NCBI GenBank assembly: GCA_013399305.1
Contig: VXAI01000658.1
Span: 1 to 64,000 of the forward strand
Direction: 5' to 3'
Origin: Rostratula benghalensis
Lineage: Eukaryota > Chordata > Aves > Charadriiformes > Rostratulidae
Length of the DNA: 64,000 nucleotides
Shown here: positions 21,546-34,102 of the stretch, piece after piece
Position numbering within the stretch: position 1 is the stretch's first letter
How the letters are laid out: the number at the start of each line of letters is the position of its first letter
Position numbers and translations under genes: made by a program
The notes under the pieces: model-generated
What the model was told of the DNA's origin: nothing
What the model saw: the letters and a program-made list of their open reading frames with translations, nothing else
The model's database searches: none

Positions 21546-22499
21546 TCATGTCTTATCAAAAAAGCTGTATTTGTTCACAGCTGTTCTCAAAGCCTTCTTT
21601 ACTTTGTTATTTCTTAAACTGTAGATGAGGGGATTGACCAGTGGAGTCAGAACTGTGTAGCCGACAGAGAACACTTTGTGGAGGTCTCCCAGTGTGTTTG
21701 TTTCTGGTACCAAGTACACAACAATCAGGGTCCCATAGAAAAGTGTCACCACAGTGAGGTGGGAAGAACAGGTAGCAAAAGCCTTCTGCCTTCCTGTGGA
21801 GGATGGGATCCTGAGGACAGTGTAGCTGATGCACACATAAGATATGAGTGTCAAGAGAAATGGAGGCAATGTCAAAAGGGAGGCCAAGACGAATGTTACA
21901 AGCTCAATCCAGTGAGTATCACTGCAGGACAGCTTTACCACTGGTGTGAAGTCACAGAAGAAATGATCAATTTCATTTGGGCCACAAAAAGTTAGCTGTG
22001 GCATCAGAGATGTGACTATGGCACTAGCCAACAACCCATTAACCCAAGATACACCTGCTAACTGGAGGCAGCACCTGCTGTTCATTATGGTTGCATAATG
22101 CAATGGTTTGCATATCGCAACGTAGCGGTCATAAGACATGGCAGTCAGAAGACAACATTCTGCACCTGCTAGCCCAGTGAAGAAAAAGTACTGCAGAAAA
22201 CAACCATTAAGTGAAATGACATATTTGCTTGTTAGGAAACTTGCCAGCATTCTGGGCAGGATGGTGGAAGTGTAACAGGTCTCCAAGAATGACAGATTCC
22301 CCAGGAAAAAGAACATTGGGCTGTGAAGGTAATGATCAGTAACAACCAGCACCATGATCAGGAGGTTCCCTGTTACAGTTGTGATGTAGGTCACTAGAAA
22401 CATCAAGAAGAGCAAAAACTGTACTTCTGGAATACTTTGGAAACCTAGGATGATGAATTCCACAACAGCTGTTTCATTCCCAAGCTCTGTGCTTCTCAT
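21546..22499 (-). CDS. Olfactory receptor, OR6-like, intact
   Basis: An intact single-exon odorant receptor of 317 residues, a normal OR length. The frame is open a further 24 codons upstream, but the methionine at 22497-22499 fits the family, followed by the N-glycosylation site NET and then EFIILGF. Visible landmarks: GNLLI in TM1; PMFFFLGNLSFLE in TM2; MSYDRYVAICKPLHY at the end of TM3; HFFCD in the second loop; KAFATCSSHL at TM6; and PLVNPLIYSLRN at TM7. All G-protein-coupling motifs are present, so it could function. Signalling is expected through the olfactory G protein in sensory cilia. The GPNEIDHFFCD segment and overall pattern point to family 6. No OR relative adjoins on either side within 10 kb. 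Confidence 0.92.
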   Translation of the reverse strand: MRSTELGNETAVVEFIILGFQSIPEVQFLLFLMFLVTYITTVTGNLLIMVLVVTDHYLHSPMFFFLGNLSFLETCYTSTILPRMLASFLTSKYVISLNGCFLQYFFFTGLAGAECCLLTAMSYDRYVAICKPLHYATIMNSRCCLQLAGVSWVNGLLASAIVTSLMPQLTFCGPNEIDHFFCDFTPVVKLSCSDTHWIELVTFVLASLLTLPPFLLTLISYVCISYTVLRIPSSTGRQKAFATCSSHLTVVTLFYGTLIVVYLVPETNTLGDLHKVFSVGYTVLTPLVNPLIYSLRNNKVKKALRTAVNKYSFFDKT

Positions 22500-24161
22500 G
22501 ACTATAACAGTTACAGGAAAGTTGCTGAAAAAGAGTCTGCCAACTTTCAGTGCAGGTATATTAATTGACATAGAAAAAAAAAATCTTTATGAAATTGCTG
22601 AAAAAGGTTGCAAATAAAAATCCTGGTTTACTAAGAGGCTATTTTTGCCAGCTAACTTAACGTCTGTGAGGCTAATCCACTCACTTTCTCCATCAGAGTC
22701 AAGTTTTATTCATCCCCTTCCAGAAGTTATCAAGATTACACAAAATACATGTCTAAATCAGATGTACCGTACAAACATCCATACTTTGAACATAAAGACC
22801 TAGGCTTCTTTTAAACTATTCATATGCCAAAAAATAAAACTAAAATAAAAAAAAAAGAAAGTTGGCTTGCAGCCTTTGTATCAGATAAGAAAAATCTGTG
22901 CTGTCACTACATGCTTTCAGTGGATGTTGTGGACCTAACTCTCTTCGATGCTTTGGAAGAGTATAGTTGTAGTGACTCTGCAGAGAGCAGAAATTCTTCG
23001 TTCTCAGTTACTTTTTTTGAAGTTCCGTCAAAGGCTTCACTGTGTGTAATGGAAATATTCAATCTCCTTGGGCTTTCATCTCCATCTTTTGAGAAACCAT
23101 TTTCCTGTAAGAGTCAAGCATTTATTTACTTCAGCTTTTTGTAACTTTCTGAGCATCAAAGCAACCCTGTAGCAACCATGGCCGAGTAGCTAGTAACAAA
23201 GCTAGCAAAGTTCTTTCTCCTGTTGTGAGCTTGGAAAGGTAATGGTATTAAGTGTTCAGTTTTTACGTTACTTTCTAGTACATAAAGCTATTTTAAAAGA
23301 TGCTAAGTTGGCAGAGTTAAATCCTAGTAATTGTCTACTTGTATCTTAAACAAAATGCCTTTTCAGTTCAGAGATCCTCAGAGAGAATGTCTGTGTTTAA
23401 GAAAAGAAAAAAAAAAAACCCAATTATTATTGTTTTGAACTTAGGTCTGAAATTAGCTGAAGCTTTTTACAATAGAACCTTGGTCTATGTGGATGTCATG
23501 GTTTTGGTATCTGGACACTACCAGAGACTGGGAACCATAATTAGGGCAATGAATTAATGCTGTCTTCCTGAAGCCTTTTCTATACTCCCAGTGAAACTGT
23601 CACTGCCTCCAAAATTAATTTTATCTAACTGAAGACATTGAGAATGTAGATATTTACATCGGAATTAGTATTGAAAATTTCCTTTTATGTTGGAAATGGA
23701 CTGTTAGCAGTGATTTGTCTGACTTAGTTTATGCCTTTCTTTCAGGATACGTGTCTCTTTCATAGAGGATTTCATAGTCCAGTGACTATTGGCTCAGTCT
23801 CCACTAACTAACAGAGCTCAAAGGAAGATGATTATGTTGCAGAGGTCTGTGGTTAGTTTTCTTCATTTGGGCTATCAGCAATTTTACATTTTACTAAGCT
23901 AAGGTATAAAGCTACATGACTAGCTAAGGTCCAGAGGAATTGGACAAGTCAATTGTGAACAGAAAACATTCAGTTGGAATTACAGTACCTTGTTTTCTTC
24001 TAAGTACAAATATCATATGTGATTTAGACTTCTAAGTCAGAGAGGTCAGACTTGGGCTACCTGCATAGTCAGTGGGCAGAAGCAGGTAAGATATATCTCC
24101 TTTTGTGTTAAAAGTGTAGGCAGATGGATATCTTCAGCTGATCTCAATTAAATGAGGCAGC
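22500..24161. other. No recognised gene (5' flank of the OR6-like gene)
   Basis: AT-rich, with short A-runs at 22835-22860 and 23401-23420. OR genes normally have a noncoding upstream exon and promoter somewhere in such a stretch, but I could not place either. Confidence 0.5.
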
Positions 24162-25630
24162 ATCATGGTTTAACCCAAGCCAGCAACTAAGCACCACATG
24201 GCTGCTTGTTTACTTCCTCTTAGTGGGATGGGGAAGAGAACTGGAAGGGTAAAAGTGAGAAATCTCATGGGCTGAGATAAAGACAGTAATAATAGGTACA
24301 GCAAAAGCCATGTACGCAAGCAAAGAAAAATAATGAATTAATTCAATACTTCGCATCAGCAGGCAGGTGTTCAGCCATCTCCAGCAAAGTAGAGCTCCAT
24401 CAAATATGATGGATACTTGGGAAAAAATGTTCTAAGTCCAAAAGTCCTTTCTTTCCTTCTTCTTCTCCCTTCTTTTCACAGAGTCATAGGCTCAAAGAAT
24501 GTTTAGAGTTGGAAGGGACTTTAAAGACCATTGAGTTCCAACCCCCTGCCATGGGCAGGGACACCTTCCACTAGATCAGGCTGCTCCAAGCCCCATCAAG
24601 TCTGATCTTCAACAACTCCAGAGATGGGGCATTGACAGATTCTCTGTGCAACCTGTTCCACTGTCTCACCAACCTCACACTAATTCCTTCCTGAGATCTC
24701 ATATAAATCTCCTCTCTTTCAGTTTAAAACCATTACCCCTCACCTTATTCCCTGATCAAGAGTCCCTCCTCATCTTTCATGTAGGCCCCCTTCAGGTATT
24801 GGAAGGCTGTTATAAGGTCTTCCTGGGGCCTTCTTTTCTCCAGGCTGAACAACGCCAACTCTCTTAGCCTGTCCTCACAGGAGAGGTGCTCCAGCCTTCT
24901 GAATATTTCATGGCCCTCCACTAGACCCATTCCAACAGGTCTATGCCCTTCCTGTGTTGAGGACTCCAGACCTGGACACAGTACTCCAGGTGGAATCTCA
25001 AGAGAGCAGAGGGGCAGAATCTCCTCCTTTGACCTGCTGGCCACGCTTCTTTTGATGCAGCCCAGGTTGCGGGTGGCTTTCTGGGCTACCAGTGTACACT
25101 GCTGGTTCATGTTGAGCTTCTCATCCATTATCACTCCCAAGTCCTTCTCCTCAGGGCTGCTCTCCAGCCATTCTCCACCCAACCTCTATTTGTGCTTGGG
25201 ATTGCCATGTCCCAGATGCAGGACCCTGCACTTGCTTGGTTAAACTGCATGAGATTTGCATGAACCCACCTCTTGAGCCTGTCTTCTTGTCCTTGGTGTC
25301 CCTGGCAAGATTTAATTCTGTCTGGGCTTTAGCTTGCCTAAATCTGGTTCCTGGTCGGATTGCTGACCATGTCGAATACAGAATGCAGTACAGAATAGTT
25401 GGGAAGTTGGGTCAGCTGTCCCATCTCTGTCCCCTCACAGCTGCATGCACACCCACTACCTAATCACTGGCAAGGCAGTGTGAAAAGCAGAAAACGCCTT
25501 GATGTTGGCAGGCACTGATCAGCAATAATTAAAACACCCCTGTGTTATCAGCACTGTTTTCAGCACAAATCCAAAATATAACTCTGTACCAGCTATTGCA
25601 AAGGAATATGTCTATTCTAGCTAAAACCAT
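24162..25630 (-). mobile_element. LTR, avian family B, split by a CR1
   Basis: The left half (24162-24477) contains 'catggtttaaccc', 'gccagcaactaagcaccac', 'agtgggatgggg' and 'agcaaaagccatgtacgc'. The right half (25361-25630) contains 'gggtcagctgtccc', 'tgttatcagcactgttttcagc' and 'ccagctattgc'. The two halves join in register with the 48361-48720 copy across the CR1 at 24478-25360. The family has the typical avian LTR ending ('aaccatgaca'-like) read on the minus strand. Confidence 0.8.
24478..25360 (-). mobile_element. CR1 LINE inserted in the family B LTR
   Basis: It begins with a reversed CR1 terminus ('gttggaagggactttaaag') and continues into the end of ORF2 (read on the minus strand: LESSPEEKDLGVIMDEKLNM). 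It then jumps by internal deletion to an upstream ORF2 piece at about 25296-25350 ('ggtgtccctggcaagat' region, as in 30280-30310 reversed). Confidence 0.85.
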
Positions 25631-28600
25631 TAAACATAATTGTCTAGAGTCACTGGACGTTTTCAAGCACCAGAGTCATCTTCATGTGGCTGACAGATGT
25701 CACACAGGCATGCTATAGAAGTAAGTCTTGGGGGAGTCAGTCTTCAGCAGCACACCTGGCTTGCAAACATAAGTCCTGGACATCCCAAGTGGCCCTAGGT
25801 TCCTTTGCTTTAACACTTTAACTTCTCCAGGATTGCTTTCTGGAGGTTTCTCTCTCATTGATACCACAGCAAACTGTTGACAGCTTGCTCAGAATTTTAA
25901 ATTTATCTTTTTGGTGTCTAAATGGAATTAGATGGGTCTTATCACAAGGTATTATCAGTAATTTAATTTTACTTTTAAAATGTTAGAGCCCCTCATTCTG
26001 TTGTACAAACAGAAGATTTCTTTGATGTTTGACAGCATCACATAGATGCAGATAGGATTCATTGCACCAAGCTTTTGTACATTAAGAAAAAGGGTAGGAT
26101 TCAACAGAGATTGCTTTTAAAATATGTATTGTCGTGTGAGGTAGTTGTCTAAGATCTTATCATAGTTATTGGAGATGCTATCAATTCCATTTTTCGAGTA
26201 AGGAGAGTAGATCATCTCCCTAGGATCATTACTTCTTCTCAGATGAAGCACTTCTGCGTTGTTTTTATTAAATTCTGCCCACCCTCTTACAAACTTGATG
26301 ACTCAAATAATCCAGTCTTACTGTAGGTCTCCACAGCTGAGTTCACATGCTCATTCATTTTCCACATCATTTAGGAATATTTATGAGTATGTTGAATACA
26401 ATGAACTTGGATGTAGGAGTCCTTGAATTAATTCACTGCTGTTCCCCATGCTTGATTTTTTTTCTTTTTAATGAAATAAAGGCTCTTTCCTTTCATTATA
26501 GAATGGCTTTATTTCTATGAAAAGCTCTGGGGAAGTACAAATAGAATGCAATAACCAGATTTGCTTTATCTACTTGTTTGTTCACAACTTCAAGACACTC
26601 AAGTCTTTAGAAAAATCCACATTGATTTTTCACAACATATCATCCTTATTTCTGTGGCTCAGGAATGTACTTAGTTAAGATACACTTCTTAGTATGTTCT
26701 TCCCTGGTCTCCCATCAACCAGATTTTTCAATTTAAAAATATCATCACAGTTGCTACCCTTCTGTTCTCTAGATACTTCTATGAAGTCTAAGACTATGCA
26801 AAGCAAAGGCAGGTGAATCATATTCCTAGTGGCTGTAGATAATGAAACAGCCAACCAGGAAGTGAAAGGCATGCTTACCTTATGACAATTTCAGGATAAG
26901 CTTCATTGTTTCCTTCTCTCTCCTCATTTAGTGAGTCATGGACAGAAATGCAATCTCTTCTGACCTCTCTTCTCTTCCCAAATGCTTTACGTACCCCCCA
27001 ATTCTCTGTAAAACTACTTGCATGTTCCTGTCTGGATGCTAACAAACCCTTTTCTGTGTTTAATATTATTTTTCCCTTGTTTCACTACTTATTCCCTACC
27101 TAAGCAAATAGATTCCCACTTGGCACCTTTGCTAATGAGCATTTATACTGATGGTGCAAGTATGTAATGATTTTACACTGCTGCTTGGCAATACCAATCA
27201 AGAGCAACAGTGAAAAAAGAAAATCAAGGCACGTCTAAAGAAAGGAACAATTAACCTCCAAACTCTTCTTTAGCAATTTCTATGGACCTACAGTGTACAT
27301 CACTCGACAAGACACCGCATGAAGCAGAGAAATACCATCATCCTATCTTAATCCATCTTCCAGTGGCTGGATGGATATTGCCTCATTTTTGCTAAGTCCA
27401 AAGCAGACATATTTGACTTTCTCTATGGCCAATGGAAAGAAAACAGGGACCCTGAAACACGACCAATTCCCTAGTTTTAGATGCCTTTTTAAAAGTAAAA
27501 TGTATTTATGAGGGTGCTGATCTCACTTCACTGACTACAGAGGGATACTAGCGACTACCTTCACTGGCTAACTGCTCAACCACCAGCTAGCGTGAACTTG
27601 ACTCCCAATAAGTTAAAAGAACTAAATATAATAACTTTCAGAGAGGCAGCAAAAGTTAACTTTAAAAAATCCACAAAAGATTTTCATTTTCATTTGAGAA
27701 AACCCATCAAAATAAAATTTAAAACTCAATTACATTACAGCATGTATGCTTATAACTGCAGTCATTTACAGAGCATTTTGGATACATTCTAATTATGCCC
27801 CAAAACCATGTTATTGGGACTTTAAGTTAAAGACCAAGACACTAGCATTTAGCCACTTAAATATAGGTATCTGCATGTAAGTGGAAGGTGAGATCAATAG
27901 ACTGAAACATAGACATCTAACATCCCTTCAGGTGTCCTTAGACACCAGAGACAACTTTACACTCATGTAGATGTAGCACAGAATCTATTGGAGATTTGTG
28001 TGTTTTCAGAATAGCAGCTGGACATCAGACAGAATGCTGTAAGTCATCTCAGTCCACATCTATCTATCTAATCTCCCACTAGAGTCAGAGGTATACACCT
28101 TGATTCAGTAGCCCACACCGAGATGTCATGTCATTTGGGATGCCTACCTGGCCAGTGCAAGTGATGGAGTCTAGAGAGCAATTCAGTGCCTAAGGGCGTC
28201 CAAATCACAGATGCTTCCGTTCTGGATATCAATGGGCCAGCATGCACTAGAACAGATCAGGTAATGGTCAATGTGTGTGTGTAGGCAATTGAATCGATCC
28301 TGCTTCATCTCCACTGAGGCTATGGAAAAGAAACAGGTCTGCCACGTATCCTGTGCTAAACCTTCCCCCATGTGGAGACAACAGATCCCTTCAGCATTTC
28401 CAAGATGATGGTAGAAGTCTTATATGAAAACTCCCACCTTTTATAGACGTTAAGGTCTCTTGTTCACATCTAAGTGAAAGACATATATACATGCTTAAAC
28501 TTAGCTCTCAGACACAGTCTGTGATCTCTTTTTTTTTTTTGAGAAAATGCATTTGAATTTTCCTATTTTTTTAAAAAGCTTATTTTACTGTAAAAATACT

Positions 28601-29389
28601 GAAAATATGTTAAGTAAAACTTCTAATTCTGAGCATCAGATTACAATTTATAACAATGAGTAAAATATCTTTCTGTACACCAAATATGAATTTCTATCAA
28701 ATACATGTCTTTAATATATACCACTACCCACCCCTTTACCTTCTTCCCCCATCTATTCACCTTTGTTGAGTTGAATTTGCAGTCACTTGAGTTTTCTTGA
28801 AACCCTTGTTTTGTCTGTACTTGTTAATGGGTGCTTCCACACACCAGCCATTTCTCTCTCAGGAAACAAAAAGATCTTCACCTGCAAAAAGGGGTTATTC
28901 AGTGTTTACGTGTTTCATTTTCATGTGCCTTGGCATAACACATAGTGTATAGTGTATATCTCAGCAGAGAGCAGCAAGACTGAGTTTTCTCCACATGACA
29001 GGACTGATCAGGAGACAAGGGTGTCCCAAAACACAGACAGAGGCAGTGACCTCAGCAACAGGCTGCAATCCTGCAGTGCACACAAAAGGTGAGCAGAACA
29101 GGGGCAGAGATTTTAGCAGGTTCCTTTGAGGGCCAGTGATCATCTGACAAACTCAAGGTCAAGCCAGGTCCAAGGTCAACCAAGACAGCCTAGAAACAAT
29201 TCAGTGGGAGTGGGTGACAGTGCCATGCACAGGACTCCTTATAACAGAGCTCACACAGGTGGGAGAGGAGGGGGGAGGAAGAACACCTGGGCCTGAGCTT
29301 CTGTGGAGCTGCTGGAGCCATGGGCAAAGGATAAGGGTCCCAGATGAGGCTGATCACCATATCTGTGCCCACTTGAGGCCCTGATAAAT
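25631..29389. other. No recognised feature (3.8 kb)
   Basis: Long AT-rich interval with only short open stretches, none with codon or motif evidence. No OR, CR1 or LTR words were found. A poly-T run is at 28529-28540. Confidence 0.45.
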
Positions 29390-30790
29390 TCCAGATTTAA
29401 ATTTCTGAAGGAATTAAACTTCAGTGTTGGAATGGAAGGATACAGACTCTTCAGGAAGGACTGACAGGGGAGATGAGAAGGGGGTCTTGCTCTCTGTGCC
29501 AATGACCTGCTGGAGTGCATGGAGCCTTGTCTGGGGACGGATGCAGAATCCACCGAAGCTATGGGCCGGGACTGAAGGCAACACAGAGGCAGGTGATGTT
29601 GCAGTGGGGGTCTGCTATAGGCCACTTGACCAAGATGATGGAGCAAATGAGGCCCTCTAGAGACAGATACTCATCTGAACATGATAGACATCATGTTCAC
29701 AGTCCCTGATCTTCATGGGGGACTTCAACCACTCTAGTATCTGTTGAAGAGACAACACAGTGGGCCACAAGCAATCCAGGAAGTTCCTGGAACATATCAG
29801 TGACAATTTTCTTCTCCAAGTGCGAGAAGAGCCAACAAGAAGAGGAGTCATGCTGGACCTTATACAAGGAGGAGCTGATGGGGAATGTGAAGCTCAGTGA
29901 CTGCAGTGACCATGAAATGGTCCTTAGGGCAGCAAGGAGGGCACACACTACACTGGACTTTAGAAGAGCCGACTTTGTTCTCTTGAGGGATCTGATTGGT
30001 ATAGTACCATGGGATAAAGCCCTGGAAAGAAGAGGGGCTCAAGAAAGCTGATTAATATTCAGGAATCACCTCCTCCAAGCTCAGAGTGCTGCATCCCAAC
30101 AAAAGGGAAGTAGGGTAAAAATATCTAGAGGCCTACATGGATGAACAATGAGATCCTGGACAACCTCAAACTGGAAAAGGAAGCTTACAGACAGTGGAAG
30201 CAAAGACAAGTAGCCCAGGAGGAACACAGACAAATTGCCTGAGTAGCAGGGATCAGGTTAGGCAAGCTAAACCCCAGACAGAATTAAATATGGCCAGGGA
30301 CACCCAGGGCAAGAAGAAAAGATTGTATAGATATGTTGGTATGGGCCCTCTCCAGAATGAAATAGGAGACCTGGTCGCTCGGGATATGGACAAGGCTGAG
30401 GTACCTGATGACCCAGTTACCTTGCTCTTTACCACCCAAATCATATAAGGCAAAGGCAGGGACTGTCATAATGAAGAACTGCCCGTTGTAGGAGAAGAAC
30501 AGGTTTGAGACCATTTTAGGAATCTGATGATGCACAAGTCCATGGCACATGATGAGATTCATCAGAAGATCATGAGGTGGATGAAGTTGCCAAGCTACTG
30601 TGCACCATATTCAAGAAGGCATGGCAGCCTGGTGAAGTTCCTGCTGCTGCAAAAGGGGAAAAGTAACACCCATTTTTGAAAAGAGAAAGCAAGTAGATCC
30701 AGGGAACTATAGGCCAGTTAGTCTCAACCCTGTGCAAGACTTGCCAACATGGCTTCACCAAGGACAAGACATTTGGTGCCTTTCGAAGAT
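29390..30790 (+). mobile_element. CR1 LINE, 5' part of ORF2 (endonuclease to early RT)
   Basis: This copy holds the part most CR1 fragments lack. About 29560-29660 encodes the endonuclease segment GVCYRPLDQDDGANEA, and 29700-29730 encodes an FMGDFNH-like region ('atcttcatgggggacttcaac'). The linker follows at 30120-30330, then the RT fingers at 30520-30720 ('aactataggccagttagtctc'). It ends after the 'caacatggcttcaccaagg' region. Stops and shifts are frequent. The left limit is uncertain by ~100 bases. The 3' half is missing, so this is a deletion derivative. Confidence 0.8.
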
Positions 30791-31799
30791 GGGGTTACAA
30801 CGTTGGTGCATAAGACCATAGCTGGATTTCCATTCCATTAGCAAGTTGTTCATTTTGACTTTGCAGTTGAAAACACACCATGGATTAGCTTTGCACCTGG
30901 GCTTCCAAGCTCTTATACTGGCATCCAGAGTGCTACTCCCACAAGTCTGGAGAGAGACACTAATAGACTTTTCTGACAGCCTTGGTCGTATTGCTACAGT
31001 GGAGCTGTGAGCCAGGTGGACACAGCTCTTTCTACAGTAAATCAGTTTGCATTTACTTCTTCAAGTTATTCCTGATGTGAAGGTATACAAGGAAACTGTG
31101 GTGACTTCATCTTTCATACCTAGACAGCACAGCAGCATTTCTAATCTTTCGAATTATTCACTACTGAGATGTTCACAAAGAGTCTCCATTTGAGAGAAAC
31201 AGAGGCTTCACTTCTTAGAAACACATCCAAAGGGAACAACGTGTTAGGTATGCTATTTCAATTCAAGGTATTTTCGTTAATGTAAAATGGAAGAGATGTC
31301 ATATGAATTCAGGAAAGTCTGACCATTTTGCTCTGTATTTACTCCTACTGCAAAAAGCTCAATGAAAAAATTAATTTTACAGGCATTTTCAAAGTGAAAA
31401 AATGGGACAACATACATCATTTCCCTCTCTGAGACTGGATGTGCACCACAGCACCATCTTCTGGAGATGGGTGAATCATTGAACGAAAAGAAAAGTGGGG
31501 ACCTAGAAGGTCTAAGTATGGACCTGGCTAACTTTGACATCTAAAATTTAGATCCAGACTAATAATGTTGCCCTCCTTTTATTAGCAGAGGAAAGGTTAG
31601 GCAATGAGAGAGTTTTGCAGGACGTTTACATCCTAAGGTAGGATGTTTACACAAGATCACAGGAATCCATTCAAATTTTTTCTTTCCACTAATGAAAGGA
31701 GATCTCCTCTTGCTAAAAGCGCCTTACAGTGGGAGCCAGATGCTTAAATGTGTTTAGTGTGTTTTGAGATGCCCTAAGGGTACTGCAGGTACCAGTACA
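30791..31799. other. No recognised feature
   Basis: About 1 kb with no coding or repeat words recognised. Confidence 0.5.
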
Positions 31800-32466
31800 G
31801 GTTGGAAACTGGTACTATTGGAGAGCAGTGATGGGGAAAGGGACTTGGGGGTCCTGGTAGACAGCAGGAGGACCATGAGCCTGCTCTGTGCCCTGGTGGC
31901 CAGGAAGGCCAATGGCATCCTGGGGTGTATGAGAAGGGCTGTGGTCAGTAGGTGGAGAGAGGTTCTCCTCCCCCTCTACTCTGCCCTGGGGAGACCCCAT
32001 CTGGAATAGTGCATCCAGTTCTGGGCCCCTCAGTTCCAGAAGGACAGGGAACTGCTTGAGAGAGTCCAGCATAGAGCGACAAAGATGATGAAGGGAGTGG
32101 AGCATCTCCCATATGAGGAAAGGCTGAGGGAGCTGGGTCTCTTTAGCTTGGAGAAGAGGAGTGTCAGGGGGATGGAGCCTGGCTCTTCTCAGTGATGGCC
32201 CATGACAGGACAAGGGGCAATGGGTACAAGTTGGAACACAGGAGGTTCCACTTAAATATGAGGAAAAACTTCTTCATGGTGAGGGCGACGGAGCACTGGA
32301 AGGGGCTGCCCAGAGAGGTGGTGGAGTCTCCTTCTCTGGAGACATTCAAAAGCCATCTGGACGCGTTCCTGTGTGACCTGCTCTGGCTGTTCCTGCTCTA
32401 GCAGGGGTATTCAACTAGATGATCTTTCAAGGTCCCTTCCAATCCTTGATACTCTGTGATTCTGTG
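31800..32466 (+). mobile_element. CR1 LINE 3' portion (same subfamily as 14031 and 48903)
   Basis: It opens in the ORF2 C-terminal region ([18 protein letters not shown]) and runs through 'ctttagcttggagaagagg'. The last codons read [14 protein letters not shown], and the terminal 'gatactctgtgattctgtga' is complete. This subfamily has 'gaccttgaaagatcatctagt' at its 3' end read in reverse. One frameshift-type deletion lies near 32160. It looks younger than most CR1 pieces here. Confidence 0.88.
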
Positions 32467-32769
32467 AAGGGTGCTGAGATGTTTGCACGAGGTTGTAGGT
32501 TACCTGCCACGTTCTGAAAAGTGGAGCCAAGGAGGTGAAATACCAGGACATCTGAATTGGCACTTTCTGACTCCATTTAGGCACCAGCATCTTGCTACTG
32601 AAGCCTGATGAGTCACACATCATAAAAGATAATAGTAGCAGCTTGATGTTGGATTAGGAGAAATACTCTGAAAGCTCCATGTGGCATCACGGCAGAGATG
32701 ATGGGACTCTTGTTTCTATCTGGATGTATTATTGAGGAAAAAAGTACATTGCACAGGGTTTTTATAATG

Positions 32770-33025
32770 GAGATTATGGTACCTGATGCATATGTATAAA
32801 TAGGTATATGTATGTATGAGCAAAAACTTATATCGAAATAAAGGTAAGAAACATGGACAGTGTTTATATAAACATGTATACATACACATATAAGCATATA
32901 GTATTTGTAATGTACATAATATCCATATATAAAGTATATGTAGACTACAGGCATATAGATTTTATGTTTATATGTCTAGTATAGTGTATATGTATATATA
33001 TGTACATACACATATATTTTGTATA
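32770..33025 (+). repeat. TA/TG-rich degenerate microsatellite
   Basis: Dense TATA, TATG and CATA steps over ~250 bases, ending ~165 bases before the OR14-like start codon. A TATA-like promoter role cannot be told from simple sequence. Confidence 0.75.
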
Positions 33026-33190
33026 TTGTTTCTGAGTTATAGCTTGGTTCATTGTAAGGGATTCATGCATTTTGTCTTCAGTGAGGAAAATGTCTTTCGG
33101 GCAACTGTGAAATTCAAATGGTGGAGAGACTATGGAGACTCAACCAAAATCCTTGACTTTCCCTTCACAGCTTCACATCTGGAAAAGAAA

Positions 33191-34102
33191 ATGTCCAACC
33201 AAAGCACCATGAAAGAGTTTCTTCTCATGGGATTCTATGATAGTCGAGAACTGCAAATACTCCACTTTATGGTATTTCTGGGGATTTATCTGACTGCCAT
33301 GATGGGAAACTTTCTCATGATTGTGATCATAGCTGTCAGCAATCACTTTAACACCCCTATGTACCTTTTTTTGATTAATTTGTCCGTCTTAGGCCTTTCA
33401 ACCATTTCTGTCACCCTCCCTAAGTCCATGGCCAATTTTCTGTTAAACAGCACAGCCATCTCCTATTCTGGATGTGCTGCCCAACTCTTTTTCTTTCTTA
33501 TCTTTGGTGCTGCTGATCTTGCTTTACTCACTGTCATGGCATATGACCATTACATTGCCATATGCAAACCTCTTCACTACAAGACAATCATGAAGAGGAC
33601 TACTTGCATCCGCATGGCAGCTGGTGCATGGCTCAGCTGCATCCCTTACTCTGCCCTCCACACTGGGAACATCTTTCATTTATCCTTCTGCAAGTCCAAT
33701 ATCATTGACCAGTTCTTTTGTGAAGTTCCAGTGCTTCTCAAGCTTTCCTGCTCTGATTCATACTTAAATGAAGTTGGGGTTCTTGCATTTCGGTTCCTTT
33801 TAGTCGTCATCTGCTCTGCTCTTATAACTATGTCCTATATTCAGATTTGCACTGTGGTCTTGAGAATTCCTGTCAAGGAAAAGCAGCATGAAGTCTTTTC
33901 AATCTGCATCCCTCATCTCACTGTGGTCTCCTTGTTTGTTAGCACTGGTTCTTTTGCTTATATTAAGCCTGCCTCCAACTCCCCATCAGCTCCGGATCTC
34001 AGAGCTTCTCTTCTCTATTCTGTGTTGCCACCAGTGACAAATCCAGTCATCTACACCATGAGGAACAATGATATCAAAGCTGTCATGAAAAAAATTAACT
34101 GA
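33191..34102 (+). CDS. Olfactory receptor, OR14-like, open frame with altered DRY motif
   Basis: An open single-exon receptor of 303 residues. The frame extends 73 codons further upstream, but the methionine at 33191 is followed by MSNQSTMKEFLLMGF, the typical N-terminus of OR14-group receptors with a glycosylation site (NQS). Other landmarks: LHFMVFLGIYL in TM1; TPMYLFLINLS in TM2; AISYSGCAAQLFFF at the start of TM3; DQFFCEVPVLLKLSC in loop 2; HLTVVSLFVST in TM6; and NPVIYTMRN in TM7. The wording matches the lineage-specific OR14-like (gamma-c) group that is multiplied in birds. The DRY motif reads DHY (MAYDHYIAIC), losing the arginine that contacts the G protein, so coupling may be weak or lost. 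It ends with a short KAVMKKIN tail. Confidence 0.9.
   Translation: MSNQSTMKEFLLMGFYDSRELQILHFMVFLGIYLTAMMGNFLMIVIIAVSNHFNTPMYLFLINLSVLGLSTISVTLPKSMANFLLNSTAISYSGCAAQLFFFLIFGAADLALLTVMAYDHYIAICKPLHYKTIMKRTTCIRMAAGAWLSCIPYSALHTGNIFHLSFCKSNIIDQFFCEVPVLLKLSCSDSYLNEVGVLAFRFLLVVICSALITMSYIQICTVVLRIPVKEKQHEVFSICIPHLTVVSLFVSTGSFAYIKPASNSPSAPDLRASLLYSVLPPVTNPVIYTMRNNDIKAVMKKIN

Noticed and set aside
29251..29646. 131-codon minus-strand stretch
   Set aside because: Antisense to the CR1 endonuclease region; no motif of its own.
32770..33025. TATA-rich tract as the promoter of the OR14-like gene
   Set aside because: Degenerate microsatellite; OR promoters normally lie before a separate 5' noncoding exon, and nothing distinguishes one TATA from the others here.
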